Shown: positions 6,910-14,331 of the stretch, in pieces
Numbering within the stretch: position 1 is the stretch's first letter
How the letters are laid out: every line of letters starts with the position of its first letter
Assembly: GCA_038065635.1 (NCBI GenBank)
Contig: JBBTQP010000074.1
Span: 1 to 24,453, forward strand
Direction: 5' to 3'
Source of the DNA: JAHJFW01 sp038065635
GTDB taxonomy: Bacteria; Patescibacteriota; Patescibacteriia; 2-12-FULL-60-25
Length of the DNA: 24,453 nucleotides
Translations under genes and position numbers: made by a program
Notes under the pieces: generated by a model
Told to the model about the DNA's origin: nothing
The model's input: only the letters and a program-made list of their open reading frames with translations
Database searches by the model: none

Positions 6910-7260
6910 TCAAGTACGGGCAAGGAGGCGTTCCAGCACCAGAGCCCAGTTCTTTGTCCCGTCGTGGTTCATGTCAGTCGCGACCGCGATCCTACCGACC
7001 TGCCCCGCCATAGAAAGGATGAGGGGAAAGCCGATTGCGATCTCGCGACCGACATGCTCGACGCGCGCCTCTGGGCCGAGCGTCGTTGCCTCGGCCGGCA
7101 TGAGAAGATCGAGGAGAGCAATGTCGAATCCGCCCTCTTTCACGAGCTCACGTGCCTCGCCGTATTCACTCACGGCGACCACCTCGTGACCGCGCGCCTC
7201 GAGCTGACTCTTGCCAGACCGCCTGTGCTTCAAGCTGTCGTCTACAAGCAGGATCTTCAT
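6910..7260 (-). CDS. receiver-domain (REC-like) protein, stand-alone
   Basis: A 116-residue single-domain protein with the front half of a response-regulator receiver: MKILLVDDS with Asp7-Asp8, and FDIALLDLLMP with the phospho-acceptor position Asp51. The second half is unusual: instead of the canonical strand-4 Thr/Ser and strand-5 Lys-Pro there is GRIAVATDMNHDGTKNWALVLE, so the usual conserved Lys is not seen. I recall a similar TD-x-NH motif in other CPR receiver-like proteins, which is memory, not a search. No output domain. GGAGG lies 8 bases before the ATG. The start overlaps the previous stop (ATGA), so it is coupled to the 7257-7631 gene. Codons are strongly GC-ending. Role: probable signalling or protein-interaction domain, partner unknown. 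Confidence 0.75.
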   Translation of the reverse strand: MKILLVDDSLKHRRSGKSQLEARGHEVVAVSEYGEARELVKEGGFDIALLDLLMPAEATTLGPEARVEHVGREIAIGFPLILSMAGQVGRIAVATDMNHDGTKNWALVLERLLART

Positions 7261-7631
7261 AGCGATACCTCCTGCTGCGCCTTGTTGGCGACTGACGCCA
7301 TGAGAGTCACCACGAAATTGTCATCCACATCGCTCACGAGGAGCGACCCGGTCTTCACTCTCGTCGGGTAGCGCGCTGCGAACGCTCGCGACTCCGTCTC
7401 CTGCACCTTGCTGGAGTGAGCCAAAAGCACGATCGTACGCTCGGTCTCCTTGATGGCCAGAAGCGCCCTCTCAACCGAGTCGACAACCGCGATGTCCGCC
7501 TCGATCTCCTGATCGTTGACCAGCTGGGAGACGATAACTCCGCCGCTAGCTTCTGCGAGCGTGCTGATCGCCCCTTTGATTGGGTTATTCTCACGGCTCC
7601 CGATTTGCACGAACACCGACGTCTGCTTCAC
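7257..7631 (-). CDS. protein of unknown function, possible degenerate receiver
   Basis: A 124-residue soluble protein with alternating hydrophobic strands and helices: TSVFVQIG (4-11), IEADIAVVDSVERALLAIK (43-61), RTIVLLAHSS and a C-terminal helix. Asp51 ends the strand ADIAVVD and coincides in position with the phospho-acceptor Asp51 of the next gene, so it may be a diverged copy of the same fold; the acidic pair at the N-terminus is missing. This is inference from pattern only. The start is a GTG at 7631 preceded by AAGGAGGAG with 4 bases between, one of the strongest ribosome sites in the window. It is first in a two-gene operon with its own promoter and terminator. Confidence 0.65.
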   Translation of the reverse strand: MKQTSVFVQIGSRENNPIKGAISTLAEASGGVIVSQLVNDQEIEADIAVVDSVERALLAIKETERTIVLLAHSSKVQETESRAFAARYPTRVKTGSLLVSDVDDNFVVTLMASVANKAQQEVSL

Positions 7632-7668
7632 TGCGCTCCTCCTTGGTTTTGGTTGTCAATGTTTAAAC

Positions 7669-7697
7669 ATATTAGCACAAACTAGCCATTTTGTCAA
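7669..7697 (-). promoter_or_regulatory. strong promoter of the receiver-like operon
   Basis: Minus-strand TTGACA (7697-7692), a 17-base spacer and TAATAT (7674-7669). The -35 is perfect and the -10 near perfect. The leader to the GTG would be about 30 bases. Confidence 0.85.
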
Positions 7698-7956
7698 GAG
7701 AGGTTACCATTTCCAAAATCGCTTCTGCCAAGGTATTGACGCTTTGTCAAGGCAACGCGGCCATTACGACAGGGGAGAGGTAATGTGAAAAATTACACTT
7801 GTGCGAGCTTGATCAAAATTAGATTAAAATATTTCTGTTAGAAAATTTTTTTATCCGTACACATCGTAGAGATGATTCATTTTATACACGTAGGTGAACA
7901 AAAAAAATTCTTCAACAGGGGAGCGGTCCAAAAAGAGCGTAGCGCTATAAAGAATC

Positions 7957-8033
7957 TTATGCGTCGCACAATATATGTTATGAGACACATAAGATTAGAA
8001 AAACGAGTTTTCGGCATCTTATGAGTCTCATAA
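7957..8033. promoter_or_regulatory. three phased 15-bp palindromes, candidate operators
   Basis: TTATGCGTCGCACAA (7957-7971), TTATGAGACACATAA (7978-7992) and TTATGAGTCTCATAA (8019-8033). The third is a perfect palindrome around its central base; the others have one mismatched pair. Centres are 21 and 41 bases apart, near whole numbers of DNA turns. Copies 1 and 2 can also pair with each other (AATCTTATG / CATAAGATT). The sites lie in the 464-base gap between ftsQ and the receiver-like operon, about 270 bases upstream of the TTGACA promoter. The rest of 7698-7956 is AT-rich and I see no gene there; ACAGGGGAG occurs twice (near 7772 and 7914). Confidence 0.55.
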
Positions 8034-8039
8034 CATTAC

Positions 8040-8078
8040 GCGGATTGTTACGACACTGTTAGTGATCGTAAAATCCGC
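8040..8078. terminator. long hairpin downstream of ftsQ
   Basis: GCGGATT, TTACGA and CACT on the left pair with AGTG, TCGTAA and AATCCGC on the right around a GTT loop, with single-base bulges, making about 17 pairs. It begins about 18 bases after the ftsQ stop. There is no clear T-run, so it may protect the 3' end or terminate weakly. Confidence 0.55.
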
Positions 8079-8095
8079 TTCCTTGTCGCTACTCG

Positions 8096-8938
8096 CTATT
8101 TTACGTATATTTTCCCAGGTACTCTCACATCAACTCTTTCCATAATCCTTGACTCATCCGGCTTGGTCTTCATATACGCCTCATACGTTGCGATTTGCGG
8201 TTCTAAAGGGTCCTGGAGGTCAAAGTAAATGTCGTAGCCCTTCTCGCTCACTATACGCGCCAGATTCGCTTCAGGGCTCTCTAGCTTCATGAAACGTATC
8301 TTTATACCCCTCAAAACAACTGAGCGCATTATATCGAGCCATCTGCGAACTTGCTCCGGTTTAGCTACTTGGAACCCGGGTGTCGGCGGTTCGGCGGTTG
8401 GCATCAAAATAACCGAAGGTGAATATTCACCAGTTATTGAACGAGCGGCAACGATATCACGCGCAACATACAAAGTACCGCCTTCGGTTGCACCAGTAAC
8501 TACACCTGAAGCATCAACGTTCACATATATGTCATTCGTCACCAAAACCACACTTCTCTGCTTTTCAGTAATCTTGAGTCGTAAAATATCAGGATAGGAC
8601 TTATCCACAACTACCTCTTCAATAAACAAACGATCTTTCAATGCGCTTCGCACATATTCCGTATCAAGCATAAAAAGGTTTTTCGAATGCCACGGCTTCC
8701 ACTTCGCTTCAGAAAAGATTTTATCCATTTCCCCTACTACCTCTCCCATCTCAAGCCCACGTAGACCTATGATTTCTATTTTATTCGCGTCAAAAAAACC
8801 TGACAAAAATAAAAACCACCACCATCCAAAAATAGCGAAAGATCCAATCAAAATCAATGTGGCCGTATAAGCGGATTTTCGTCGAGTCAGTCGCTCGGAT
8901 CTATAAACCCCTTCTCCGAACCTTTGCGGTTCTTTCAT
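8096..8938 (-). CDS. ftsQ: FtsQ/DivIB cell-division protein
   Basis: Bitopic membrane protein of the divisome that links early division proteins to septal wall synthesis. The 280-residue product has a basic cytoplasmic N-terminus (about 1-22), one membrane segment (about 25-50, rich in Trp/Phe), then a POTRA-like domain starting FFDANKIEIIGLRGLEMGEV and a beta domain (IEEVVVDKSYPDILRLKITEKQRSVVL, then DIYVNVDASGVV) typical of FtsQ. Length fits. It starts 7 bases after alr on the same strand, so alr-ftsQ form a unit joining D-Ala supply and division. No Shine-Dalgarno is evident. Confidence 0.88.
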   Translation of the reverse strand: MKEPQRFGEGVYRSERLTRRKSAYTATLILIGSFAIFGWWWFLFLSGFFDANKIEIIGLRGLEMGEVVGEMDKIFSEAKWKPWHSKNLFMLDTEYVRSALKDRLFIEEVVVDKSYPDILRLKITEKQRSVVLVTNDIYVNVDASGVVTGATEGGTLYVARDIVAARSITGEYSPSVILMPTAEPPTPGFQVAKPEQVRRWLDIMRSVVLRGIKIRFMKLESPEANLARIVSEKGYDIYFDLQDPLEPQIATYEAYMKTKPDESRIMERVDVRVPGKIYVK

Positions 8939-8945
8939 GATTAGA

Positions 8946-10079
8946 TTATACGACGATTCGCGAAATTTGTGGATTGATGCGTGTCACAATTTCGTAATTG
9001 ATGGTACCCGTATCACGTGCGATATTTTCCGCTGAAACATTTTCTCGCCCTTGTGCTCCAAGCAAAACGACCTCGTCCTCTACACGAACGTTCTTAACAT
9101 CAGTCACGTCGACCATAAACATATTCATACAAATCCTGCCGACAATTCTGCAACGTTTTCCTCTTACAAGCACGGCACCGATGTTTGAAAGACCACGATC
9201 ATATCCATCCCAATATCCAACAGGAATAACTGCGATTCGTGACGCTCGCGTAACTCGACCGGTCAATCCATATCCCACCGACGTACCTTTTGTAACTCGT
9301 TTTATTTGCGCTACAACTGTTTTCCACGTCATCACAGGCACGATATCAAGAGTACAATGTTCCTTTCGCGCAACAACCAGCGTCTCTTTTGACGACCAAA
9401 GTCCGTACATGGAAATTCCCAATCGAACGAGATTGAAATACGTATCAGGAAACAAAACCGTAGCAGCGCTACATGCGGCGTGCTTCCAAAGTGGATCTAT
9501 TCCTTCTTTAGCCATTATTGAAAGTCCGTCTCTAAATTTCTGTAATTGTTCTTCCGCATAAGAATGATCAGACGTGTCCTCGATATTCGCGAAATGAGTT
9601 GACGCGCCTTCTATTACAACGCCTTTCGTTTTCTTCAATTCTCTAACGAGGCGTGAGAGATCTGCCCCTGAAACTCCTTGACGAGTCGTCCCAGTTTCAA
9701 TTTTTATATGAACAAAAGCGGATCTGGATTTGAGCTTCAACAATCGAAGTGCTCTTACCGTTTCGATGTTATAGACGACGAACGAAAGTCCGTGGTCAAC
9801 GCAGTCTTTCAGCCGCGAGTTGAGAGTGTATCCCAAAACCAGAATCGGCTTCTTAATCCCATTTTTTCGTAACGCAATTCCTTCATCGACATTATCCACG
9901 CCAAACCACGACGCTCCGGCTGAATCAGCAATACGAGCGGTTTCGATCAAGCCGTGTCCGTACGCATTTGATTTTACAACGGCCATAACCGAGGTTTGCT
10001 TTCCGACATGATTACGAAAAGCACGGACGTTTTTCGCCAGCGCGCTTTTAGAAATTTCAACCCATATTTTATGTTTCAT
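8946..10079 (-). CDS. alr: alanine racemase
   Basis: PLP enzyme that converts L-Ala to D-Ala for peptidoglycan. The 377-residue product has the PLP lysine Lys36 in AVVKSNAYGHG, an ETGTTRQG loop (128-135), and the second catalytic base Tyr270 in TSVGYGLTG, followed by VIPVGYWDGYDRGLSN and GRICMNMFMVDVT, all standard. The ATG at 10079 is supported by the MKHKIWVEISKSAL opening that matches the family N-terminus. The upstream region has two repeats (10099-10143 and 10190-10273) and no strong Shine-Dalgarno. ftsQ follows 7 bases after the stop. Cytoplasmic. Confidence 0.95.
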   Translation of the reverse strand: MKHKIWVEISKSALAKNVRAFRNHVGKQTSVMAVVKSNAYGHGLIETARIADSAGASWFGVDNVDEGIALRKNGIKKPILVLGYTLNSRLKDCVDHGLSFVVYNIETVRALRLLKLKSRSAFVHIKIETGTTRQGVSGADLSRLVRELKKTKGVVIEGASTHFANIEDTSDHSYAEEQLQKFRDGLSIMAKEGIDPLWKHAACSAATVLFPDTYFNLVRLGISMYGLWSSKETLVVARKEHCTLDIVPVMTWKTVVAQIKRVTKGTSVGYGLTGRVTRASRIAVIPVGYWDGYDRGLSNIGAVLVRGKRCRIVGRICMNMFMVDVTDVKNVRVEDEVVLLGAQGRENVSAENIARDTGTINYEIVTRINPQISRIVV

Positions 10080-10098
10080 CTAAATTCAAATTCAATAC

Positions 10099-10143
10099 GG
10101 GGAATAACCCCCTCTAACTCCCCCTTTTAATAAAGTGGGAGGA
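10099..10143. repeat. C-rich interspersed repeat, copy C
   Basis: GGGGAATAACCCCCTCTAAC followed by TCCCCCTTTTAATAAAGTGGGAGGA, the same family as 3738-3780 and 3808-3861. It sits just upstream of alr, so it is likely to be part of its leader or of the serS-alr boundary. Confidence 0.65.
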
Positions 10144-10189
10144 TAAAATCAAAATTCCCCTTCCAAACGAACGCCTCTCCCCCGACGTT

Positions 10190-10273
10190 CAATACGAAGT
10201 TTATTTAAGTTGAGACGAGGACTGCCCGAGCGAAGCGAGTTCCGCAGTCGAAACTTAAATAAACTTCGTATTG
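10190..10273. repeat. hairpin repeat with constant core, copy 2
   Basis: Perfect 22-base inverted arms (10190-10211 and 10252-10273) enclose the core CGAGGACTGCCCGAGCGAAG continued by CGAGTTCCGCAG. Inside, GACTGC (10220-10225) pairs with GCAGTC (10244-10249). It begins 3 bases after the serS stop on minus and could act as its terminator or 3' stabiliser. The core is shared with 1446-1531 and 20293-20390, the arms are not. Confidence 0.9.
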
Positions 10274-10276
10274 ATC

Positions 10277-11545
10277 TCACCCAATCTTATCAAATCCGCA
10301 GTAAGGCACCAAGACCGCTGGGATTTTAATCGATCCGTCTTCCTGTTGATGATTTTCAAGAATCGCGATCATTGCGCGCGGCGTCGCCACGACCGTTCCA
10401 TTCAAAGTATGAACAAATCCTTTTTCACCGTCTTTTGAAGCGTACTTGATGGACAATCCTCTTGATTGATAGTCCCAACAATCGGAGGTGGAAGTAACCT
10501 CGCCGTATTCCCCACTCTCCCCTTTTCCGAACATCCACGCCTCAATGTCGAAACGACGATAATCAGACCCGCTCAAATCGCCGGACGCGCAATCCACTAC
10601 GCGATAAGGAATTTCCAATGATTTCCAAAACTCTTCTTCAAGACGCAAAAATTCAAAATGAATCGCCTCGGATTGTTCCGGTTTTGAAAACGCGAACATT
10701 TCAACTTTTGAAAATTGATGGACTCTATACAATCCGAAAGATTCCCGTCCGTACGCGCCGGCTTCAGTTCGGAAACAATGAGAAAACGCAACGTACTTTT
10801 TAGGAAGCTCTTCCGCCGCGAGCGTTTCGTTCATGTGATATCCAAGCACCGTGATTTCCGATGTTCCGACAAGCGCCAAATCCTCCCCTTCGACGTAATA
10901 AATCTGCTTCTCCGGGCCGCGCGGCAAAAATCCCTTTGCGACCAAAACTTCCTCTTTCGCCAAATCCGGAGTCGTAAGCATTTCAAATCCTTCGCGAACC
11001 GCGAAATCGATTCCGTATCGTATTAGCGCCTGTTCCAAAATCGCCAGCTTTCCTTTCAAAAAATAAAATTTCGCGCCGGAAACTTTCGCGCCGCGTTCAA
11101 AATCTATAAGATCGTGCTTTTCCGCCAACTGCAAATGATTGAGTGAACTTTCGACTTTACGGACTTTACCGACTTTACGGACTTCCACATTATCCTTATC
11201 GGATTCGCCTTCCGGAACGGACGGATGTGAAAGGTTCGGCATTCTTACGAGAAGTGAATTCCACTCCCCTTCCAATTCAGCCAGATTTGCCTCTTTTTCC
11301 GAAATATCTTCTTTCAATCTTTTTCCTTTTGCGATTAACGGTTCGCGATCGCCCTTTTCTTTCACTGACGCCATCTCATTTGCAATCACGTTTCGTTCAG
11401 CTCGAAGAGACTCAACTTCCTGCATGAGCGACAATCTTTCCGCATCAACTTTTACGAACGCGTCAACATCAACATTCGCGTGTCGAAGCGCGCAATTTTT
11501 TTTCACCTCTTCAACATGCTCTCGAACGTATTTTGAATCCAACAT
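10277..11545 (-). CDS. serS: seryl-tRNA synthetase
   Basis: Charges tRNA-Ser; class II synthetase. The 422 residues comprise the N-terminal coiled-coil tRNA arm (about 1-105) and the catalytic domain with TSE at 228-230, motif 2 FRTEAGAYG (258-266), VHQFSKVEMF and motif 3 with NGTVVATPRAMIAILENHQ near the C-terminus. Full length for the family. Residues 120-131 between arm and catalytic core are coded by a 9-bp tandem repeat and read VEVRKVGKVRKV, an odd basic insert. The start follows the stop of the nucleotidyltransferase gene by 2 bases, so it is the last gene of greA-lysS-nucleotidyltransferase-serS. A strong hairpin repeat follows the stop. Confidence 0.97.
   Translation of the reverse strand: MLDSKYVREHVEEVKKNCALRHANVDVDAFVKVDAERLSLMQEVESLRAERNVIANEMASVKEKGDREPLIAKGKRLKEDISEKEANLAELEGEWNSLLVRMPNLSHPSVPEGESDKDNVEVRKVGKVRKVESSLNHLQLAEKHDLIDFERGAKVSGAKFYFLKGKLAILEQALIRYGIDFAVREGFEMLTTPDLAKEEVLVAKGFLPRGPEKQIYYVEGEDLALVGTSEITVLGYHMNETLAAEELPKKYVAFSHCFRTEAGAYGRESFGLYRVHQFSKVEMFAFSKPEQSEAIHFEFLRLEEEFWKSLEIPYRVVDCASGDLSGSDYRRFDIEAWMFGKGESGEYGEVTSTSDCWDYQSRGLSIKYASKDGEKGFVHTLNGTVVATPRAMIAILENHQQEDGSIKIPAVLVPYCGFDKIG
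11153..11188. repeat. 9-bp tandem repeat inside serS
   Basis: Four consecutive 9-base units: GACTTTACG, GACTTTACC, GACTTTACG, GACTTCCAC. The unit length keeps the reading frame and gives V-R-K / V-G-K / V-R-K. It lies in the linker between the coiled-coil arm and the catalytic domain. Confidence 0.85.
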
Positions 11546-11547
11546 AT

Positions 11548-12015
11548 TTAAAGCGGTATCCCCTCTTCTTCCGACTCGTCTTCCTGTTGAAATCCATCTT
11601 CCGTAATTCGCGCGCCGCGTAACAAAGAAGACTTAAAAGTGTCCGGCACGTACGGCTGACATCGTACCACCGTGGTAGCTAAACCGCGTCGCGTCAACTC
11701 TATATCCAAATCATCGGAAAACGCTTCTTGATCGTATCCGAGGCAAATAACATCAGGATTGATTTCTTCGATTGCGCGATACGTATCATCAGGATAACTC
11801 AACATTGCCTCATCCACTAAGGGATGATTTAGAATATGCGCCAAACGATCGGTTTCGTTCGTCTGCGGCAAATCTCCTTTCAAGTCTACTACCGTGCTAT
11901 CGCAAGCTACGACAACATAGATCTGGTCGCCATGCTCGCGCGCCTGACGAAAATAATCGTCGTGGCCCGGGTGAAGCGAATCAAACGTGCCAAAGCACAT
12001 TACAGTTTTTACCAT
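11548..12015 (-). CDS. cytidylyltransferase-like nucleotidyltransferase
   Basis: A 155-residue member of the HxGH nucleotidyltransferase superfamily: GTFDSLHPGH (9-18) with His15 and His18, and ICLGYDQ near residue 95 in place of the ISSTxxR of many relatives. The GYDQ motif and size recall archaeal-type FAD synthetase (RibL) and glycerol-3-phosphate cytidylyltransferase (TagD). The substrate cannot be fixed from sequence alone. It has an acidic C-terminal tail (about 140-155, rich in Glu). It lies 4 bases after lysS and 2 bases before serS, so it is cotranscribed with two tRNA synthetases, which does not explain its role. Confidence 0.85.
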   Translation of the reverse strand: MVKTVMCFGTFDSLHPGHDDYFRQAREHGDQIYVVVACDSTVVDLKGDLPQTNETDRLAHILNHPLVDEAMLSYPDDTYRAIEEINPDVICLGYDQEAFSDDLDIELTRRGLATTVVRCQPYVPDTFKSSLLRGARITEDGFQQEDESEEEGIPL

Positions 12016-12019
12016 ACGT

Positions 12020-13546
12020 TTACGTACGTTTAACGTTTTTTGGTTTATTTGGCAAGAGGGGCTTTTGCTTGACCTGATTTTCAGGCCTCATCGTAGGAAA
12101 CAGAATAACGTCTTTTACGCTGTGGACATTGGCTAGTAATGCGACAAATCGATCGATTCCCATCCCCCACCCTGCCGTCGGAGGCATCCCATGTTCGAGC
12201 GCGGCGAGAAAAGTTTCGTCAATTGTCTGCGCTTCAAGATCTCCGGCGAGTTGCAACTCCTGTTGAGCGACAAATCGTTCGCGTTGGTCTATCGGGTCGT
12301 TCAATTCTGAGTACGCCTTGAGCAATTCTCGTCCAGCGGCGAGTAATTGGAACCTTTGAACGTAGCGCGGATTGTCCACGCACTTTTTCGCGAGCGGTTC
12401 CATCTCGATAGGATAATCGGTTATGAACATCGGCTGCATCTGTTTTTTGCGCACGGAATTGCTATAAAGTTCATCGTATAATTTTCCAATATGCGCAGTC
12501 GCATAATCCGCTTCTATCTTTAATTTCTTCATTTCAGCTACCAATTCCTTGTGAGACAAAACCTCGATATCAATCCCCGTCTCTTTCAGAACCGCGTCGC
12601 GAAAACGGACGCGCAGCCAAGGTGCCTTAAAGTCTATCTCGACTTCTTCGTTCTTCAATTTCAACGAACCGTTATTAACTTCTGAAATTACGCGGCAAAT
12701 CAGTTTTTCTGTAAACTCCATCAAGTCATGATAATCCTTATACGCCCAATAAAACTCGATAGACGTGAATTCAGGATTGTGCGTCCAGTCGATGCCCTCG
12801 TTGCGGAACTGACGCCCAATCTCAAAAACTTTTTCATAACCGCCGACGATCAACCTCTTCAAATATAGTTCCGGAGCGATGCGGAGATAAAGCGGAATAT
12901 CAAGGGCATTGTGATGCGTAATGAACGGACGCGCCGTTGCTCCGCCTGCGATTGGTTGAAAAATCGGAGTCTCGACCTCTTCAAAACCCTCGTCCTCCAA
13001 AGCTCGTCGAAAAGCTTTAACTATTTTCGTACGAAGACGAAAAACCTCTCGCACTTCCGGATTTGAAATAAGATCCAACTCTCTTTGACGGTATCTGATC
13101 TCCTGGTCTTGAAGTCCGTGAAATTTCTCCGGCAACGGCAGAAGCGCTTTCGCCAAAATATCCCAAGAAGAAACTTCAAGAGATTTTTCCCCGCGCTTCG
13201 TCTCAATAAGAACACCGGTCGCCTGAACAAAATCCCCGGGATCGATACGATCTCGAAATCGCGCGAACGATTCGGAGCCGATCGAATCTTCCTTTAATAA
13301 AAGTTGAATTTTCCCGGACGCGTCTTTCAAATCCGCGAACAAAAGACCGCCGTGCACACGCGTAATCAAAATGCGTCCGCAAAGCACGACTGATTTTTTC
13401 TCCGCGCTCCAATCGGCAAACGACTCAATCGCGTCAGCGCAATTCGCCGTTCGCTTCGGCGTCGACGGGTAAGGATTTATACCTTCCGAAAGAAGCGCGT
13501 TCAGTTTCTCCTTTCGTATTTCTTGTTCTGCAAGCGGCATATTCAT
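12020..13546 (-). CDS. lysS: lysyl-tRNA synthetase, class II
   Basis: Charges tRNA-Lys. The 508-residue product has an OB-fold anticodon domain (about 50-140, starting VVLCGRILITRVHGGLLFADL), then the class II core: motif 2 around FEIGRQFRNEGIDWTHNPEF, and motif 3 GWGMGIDRFVALL ending in DVILFPTMRPE. A lysine-rich tail of about 18 residues (QVKQKPLLPNKPKNVKRT) extends past the usual end. It follows greA by 45 bases and precedes the nucleotidyltransferase gene by 4 bases. No strong Shine-Dalgarno is seen; another in-frame Met lies at residue 3, so the exact start is uncertain by two codons. Confidence 0.96.
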   Translation of the reverse strand: MNMPLAEQEIRKEKLNALLSEGINPYPSTPKRTANCADAIESFADWSAEKKSVVLCGRILITRVHGGLLFADLKDASGKIQLLLKEDSIGSESFARFRDRIDPGDFVQATGVLIETKRGEKSLEVSSWDILAKALLPLPEKFHGLQDQEIRYRQRELDLISNPEVREVFRLRTKIVKAFRRALEDEGFEEVETPIFQPIAGGATARPFITHHNALDIPLYLRIAPELYLKRLIVGGYEKVFEIGRQFRNEGIDWTHNPEFTSIEFYWAYKDYHDLMEFTEKLICRVISEVNNGSLKLKNEEVEIDFKAPWLRVRFRDAVLKETGIDIEVLSHKELVAEMKKLKIEADYATAHIGKLYDELYSNSVRKKQMQPMFITDYPIEMEPLAKKCVDNPRYVQRFQLLAAGRELLKAYSELNDPIDQRERFVAQQELQLAGDLEAQTIDETFLAALEHGMPPTAGWGMGIDRFVALLANVHSVKDVILFPTMRPENQVKQKPLLPNKPKNVKRT

Positions 13547-13591
13547 TACGCTGCAAAATACTCTGCGTTCACTTCTTGGTCAAGTGTCATT

Positions 13592-14053
13592 TCAGCTAAC
13601 CGAAATAATCTTATATGTCTGTGTTCCGTTCGGTGAGGTTACTTCTACGGAATCACCTCTGTTATGTCCCAAAAAAGCTTTGCCAATCGGCGATTCGTTC
13701 GAGATAAATCCTTGCGCAGGATCCGCTTCATTCGATCCTACGATTTTGTACGTCCGGCTTTTACCTTGTACTTCCACCTCAATCGTGGAACCTACGCGGA
13801 CGGTACTCGAACTTCCAGTCTCGATAATAGAATAATTTTTCAGGATGCTTTCGATCTCTTGTACTCGTCCTTCGATAAACGCCATTTCATTTTTCGCTTC
13901 GTGATATTCCGCGTTTTCCGAAAGATCCCCAAGAGCTTTTGCGGTTTCAATTTTAGCGGCAGTTTCGCGACGCTTTACCTTCTTGAGATCCTTAAGCTCC
14001 TCCGTGAGACTTTGGAGTTTTTCCGAACTTAAGTAGTGAACATTGTCTGACAT
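13592..14053 (-). CDS. greA: transcription elongation factor GreA
   Basis: Binds the RNA polymerase secondary channel and stimulates cleavage of backtracked RNA. The 153-residue product has the N-terminal coiled coil with the acidic tip GDLSENAEYHEAK (Asp43, Glu46) and the C-terminal FKBP-like domain (from about 80, with PIGKAFLGHNRGDSVEV). Length is typical (about 158). It is first of the greA-lysS-nucleotidyltransferase-serS series, 45 bases before lysS. A promoter is visible upstream, and the leader has a terminator-like hairpin just before the start, so greA may be attenuated. Confidence 0.95.
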   Translation of the reverse strand: MSDNVHYLSSEKLQSLTEELKDLKKVKRRETAAKIETAKALGDLSENAEYHEAKNEMAFIEGRVQEIESILKNYSIIETGSSSTVRVGSTIEVEVQGKSRTYKIVGSNEADPAQGFISNESPIGKAFLGHNRGDSVEVTSPNGTQTYKIISVS

Positions 14054-14065
14054 ACGTGTTGAGCG

Positions 14066-14097
14066 AATAAAACGCGCGCGTTTTCAAGTCGCGCGTC
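14066..14097 (-). promoter_or_regulatory. terminator-like hairpin in the greA leader
   Basis: On minus, ACGCGCG (14096-14090) pairs with CGCGCGT (14078-14072) over an 11-base loop and is followed by TTTATT, ending about 12 bases before the greA ATG. It lies between the proposed promoter and the start, so it would attenuate greA or hide its ribosome site. Confidence 0.5.
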
Positions 14098-14106
14098 ATT
14101 GATTAA

Positions 14107-14136
14107 AAAGTACCTTATGATATCTATTGTCGTCAA
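14107..14136 (-). promoter_or_regulatory. probable greA promoter
   Basis: Minus-strand TTGACG (14136-14131) and TACTTT (14112-14107) with an 18-base spacer. The -10 is only partly consensus. The start would be near 14100, giving a leader of about 45 bases with the hairpin. Confidence 0.5.
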
Positions 14137-14148
14137 ATCTATCTCCAG

Positions 14149-14238
14149 TGTCATTCCCGCGTAGGCGGGAAACCAGACCGTGAAAACACACTTCCAAATA
14201 TTTCGAGGAAATGGATCCCCGCCTCCGCGGGGATGACA
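14149..14238. repeat. 90-bp MITE-like element with terminal inverted repeats
   Basis: Starts TGTCATTCCCGCGTAGGCGG and ends, on the opposite strand, TGTCATCCCCGCGGAGGCGG; about 22 of 28 end positions agree. Each end is itself a small palindrome (CCCGC..GCGGG, CCCCGC..GCGGGG). Elements with this TGTCAT-CCCGC end are common in many bacterial genomes; no transposase is present. It lies between the greA promoter and the terminator of the 14332-15300 gene. Confidence 0.75.
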
Positions 14239-14280
14239 AAATAATGCGTGAACAAGAAAATTATTAACAAAAAGCTATAT

Positions 14281-14310
14281 TAAAAAAAGCGCGTCGGAGA
14301 GCGACGCGCT
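14281..14310 (-). terminator. intrinsic terminator of the 14332-15300 gene
   Basis: On minus, AGCGCGTCG pairs with CGACGCGCT's partner CGACGCGCT read inversely (stem arms 14310-14302 and 14096-style complement at 14296-14288), nine pairs with a 5-base loop, followed by seven T. A second perfect hairpin, GGAGACT/AGTCTCC at 14324-14340, straddles the stop codon. Confidence 0.9.
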
Positions 14311-14331
14311 GTTAGCGAGAGCCGGAGACTG

